Shown here piece by piece: positions 63,769 to 64,000 of a stretch of 64,000 bases of DNA (within the stretch, counting starts at the first letter, position 1; the number at the start of each line of letters is the position of its first letter). Origin of the DNA: Heligmosomoides polygyrus polygyrus (Eukaryota > Nematoda > Chromadorea > Rhabditida > Heligmosomidae); contig OX377202.1 of assembly GCA_947396885.1 (NCBI GenBank), forward strand, positions 107,960,221 through 108,024,220, read 5' to 3'. The notes under the pieces were generated by a model, which was not told the DNA's origin, ran no database searches, and saw only the letters and a list, made by a program, of their open reading frames with translations. Both the position numbers and the translations under genes were made by a program.

Positions 63769-64000
63769 AAGAACTAGTTATGGTGAACAAGTTCTCCGTC
63801 ACGGCTATCGGCGTGTCTCGAACTTGTGCGTTTCGTGCGATGTTGCAGTATCATCATCATCACTATCAGTATCGATATATTCACTCAGCTCTCACCCTGA
63901 TCGGTTAAATCAGAAAGAGACTCGATAATATCGCTCGATATCGATTGCCTTCCCCTGCTGTGAAGACCATCCGTCAACGATCATTATCACTTAACTCCCA
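63769..64000. other. No feature recognised
   Basis: Contains a CATCATCATCACTATCAGTA run at 63852-63871 and further ATCGATAT motifs near 63873 and 63935. No gene supported. Confidence 0.4.

Noticed and set aside
1..64000. CRISPR array, bacterial operon or phage content
   Set aside because: No direct repeats with regular unique spacers; split genes, SINEs and LINEs show nuclear animal DNA.

Overview
The window looks like repeat-rich nuclear DNA of a parasitic nematode, probably a clade V (strongylid/hookworm-like) worm. This is an inference from three things. Two genes have the seven-helix, many-exon architecture of nematode Sra-superfamily (Sre-like) chemoreceptors. There are short introns with TTTCAG-type acceptors and acceptor-like sites just upstream of start codons. 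The repeat content is of nematode type: mariner, CR1/jockey-like LINEs, an RTE-type LINE, a tRNA-derived SINE and many GC-rich foldback elements. Most long open frames are shadows of repeats.

Supported host genes. (1) A short secreted cysteine-rich protein on the minus strand (5787-6008). (2) and (3) Two apparently intact tandem paralogous Sre-like GPCR genes on the plus strand. Each has nine coding exons with identical exon lengths and phases except the last: gene 1 is 24884-37552 (331 aa) and gene 2 is 45934-54501 (329 aa). I assembled them by hand because no exon is a long open frame. (4) The 3' part of an acidic, unrecognised minus-strand gene (60581-61463). (5) A dead, intronless FUST-1/FUS-like RNA-binding protein copy on the minus strand (55442-56226).

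Region by region. 0-9.8 kb: mariner debris, a tandem trimer of a LINE fragment, LINE tails, GC-rich repeats, the secreted peptide, a foldback MITE and a SINE with target-site duplication. 9.9-17.8 kb: a minus-strand CR1/jockey-like LINE split by a nested 3.1-kb RTE-type LINE with an exact 18-bp target duplication. 18-23.5 kb: an array of tRNA-SINE-related units, a truncated mariner and more SINEs. 24.9-37.6 kb: chemoreceptor gene 1, whose introns hold a mariner with an internal duplication, a piggyBac deletion derivative, inverted repeats, a (TG)47 tract and foldback MITEs. 38.5-42.3 kb: a plus-strand CR1/jockey-like LINE whose catalytic YADD reads YAND. 45.9-54.5 kb: chemoreceptor gene 2, with foldbacks and Penelope-like (GIY-YIG) remnants in its introns. 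55-64 kb: the FUST-1 pseudogene, tandem repeats, a domain dense in ATCGAT palindromes with a ~172-bp satellite, the acidic gene, a mariner derivative with two inverted 3' ends, and SINEs.

The host genes show no common pathway beyond the tandem receptor pair. I see no convincing undescribed multi-gene system. The least expected signals are repeated CTGAAGA...GAAAC blocks resembling hammerhead-ribozyme cores, some beside Penelope-like remnants, the foldback MITE group with a recurrent ATACTTC terminal word, and the ATCGAT-dense domain.
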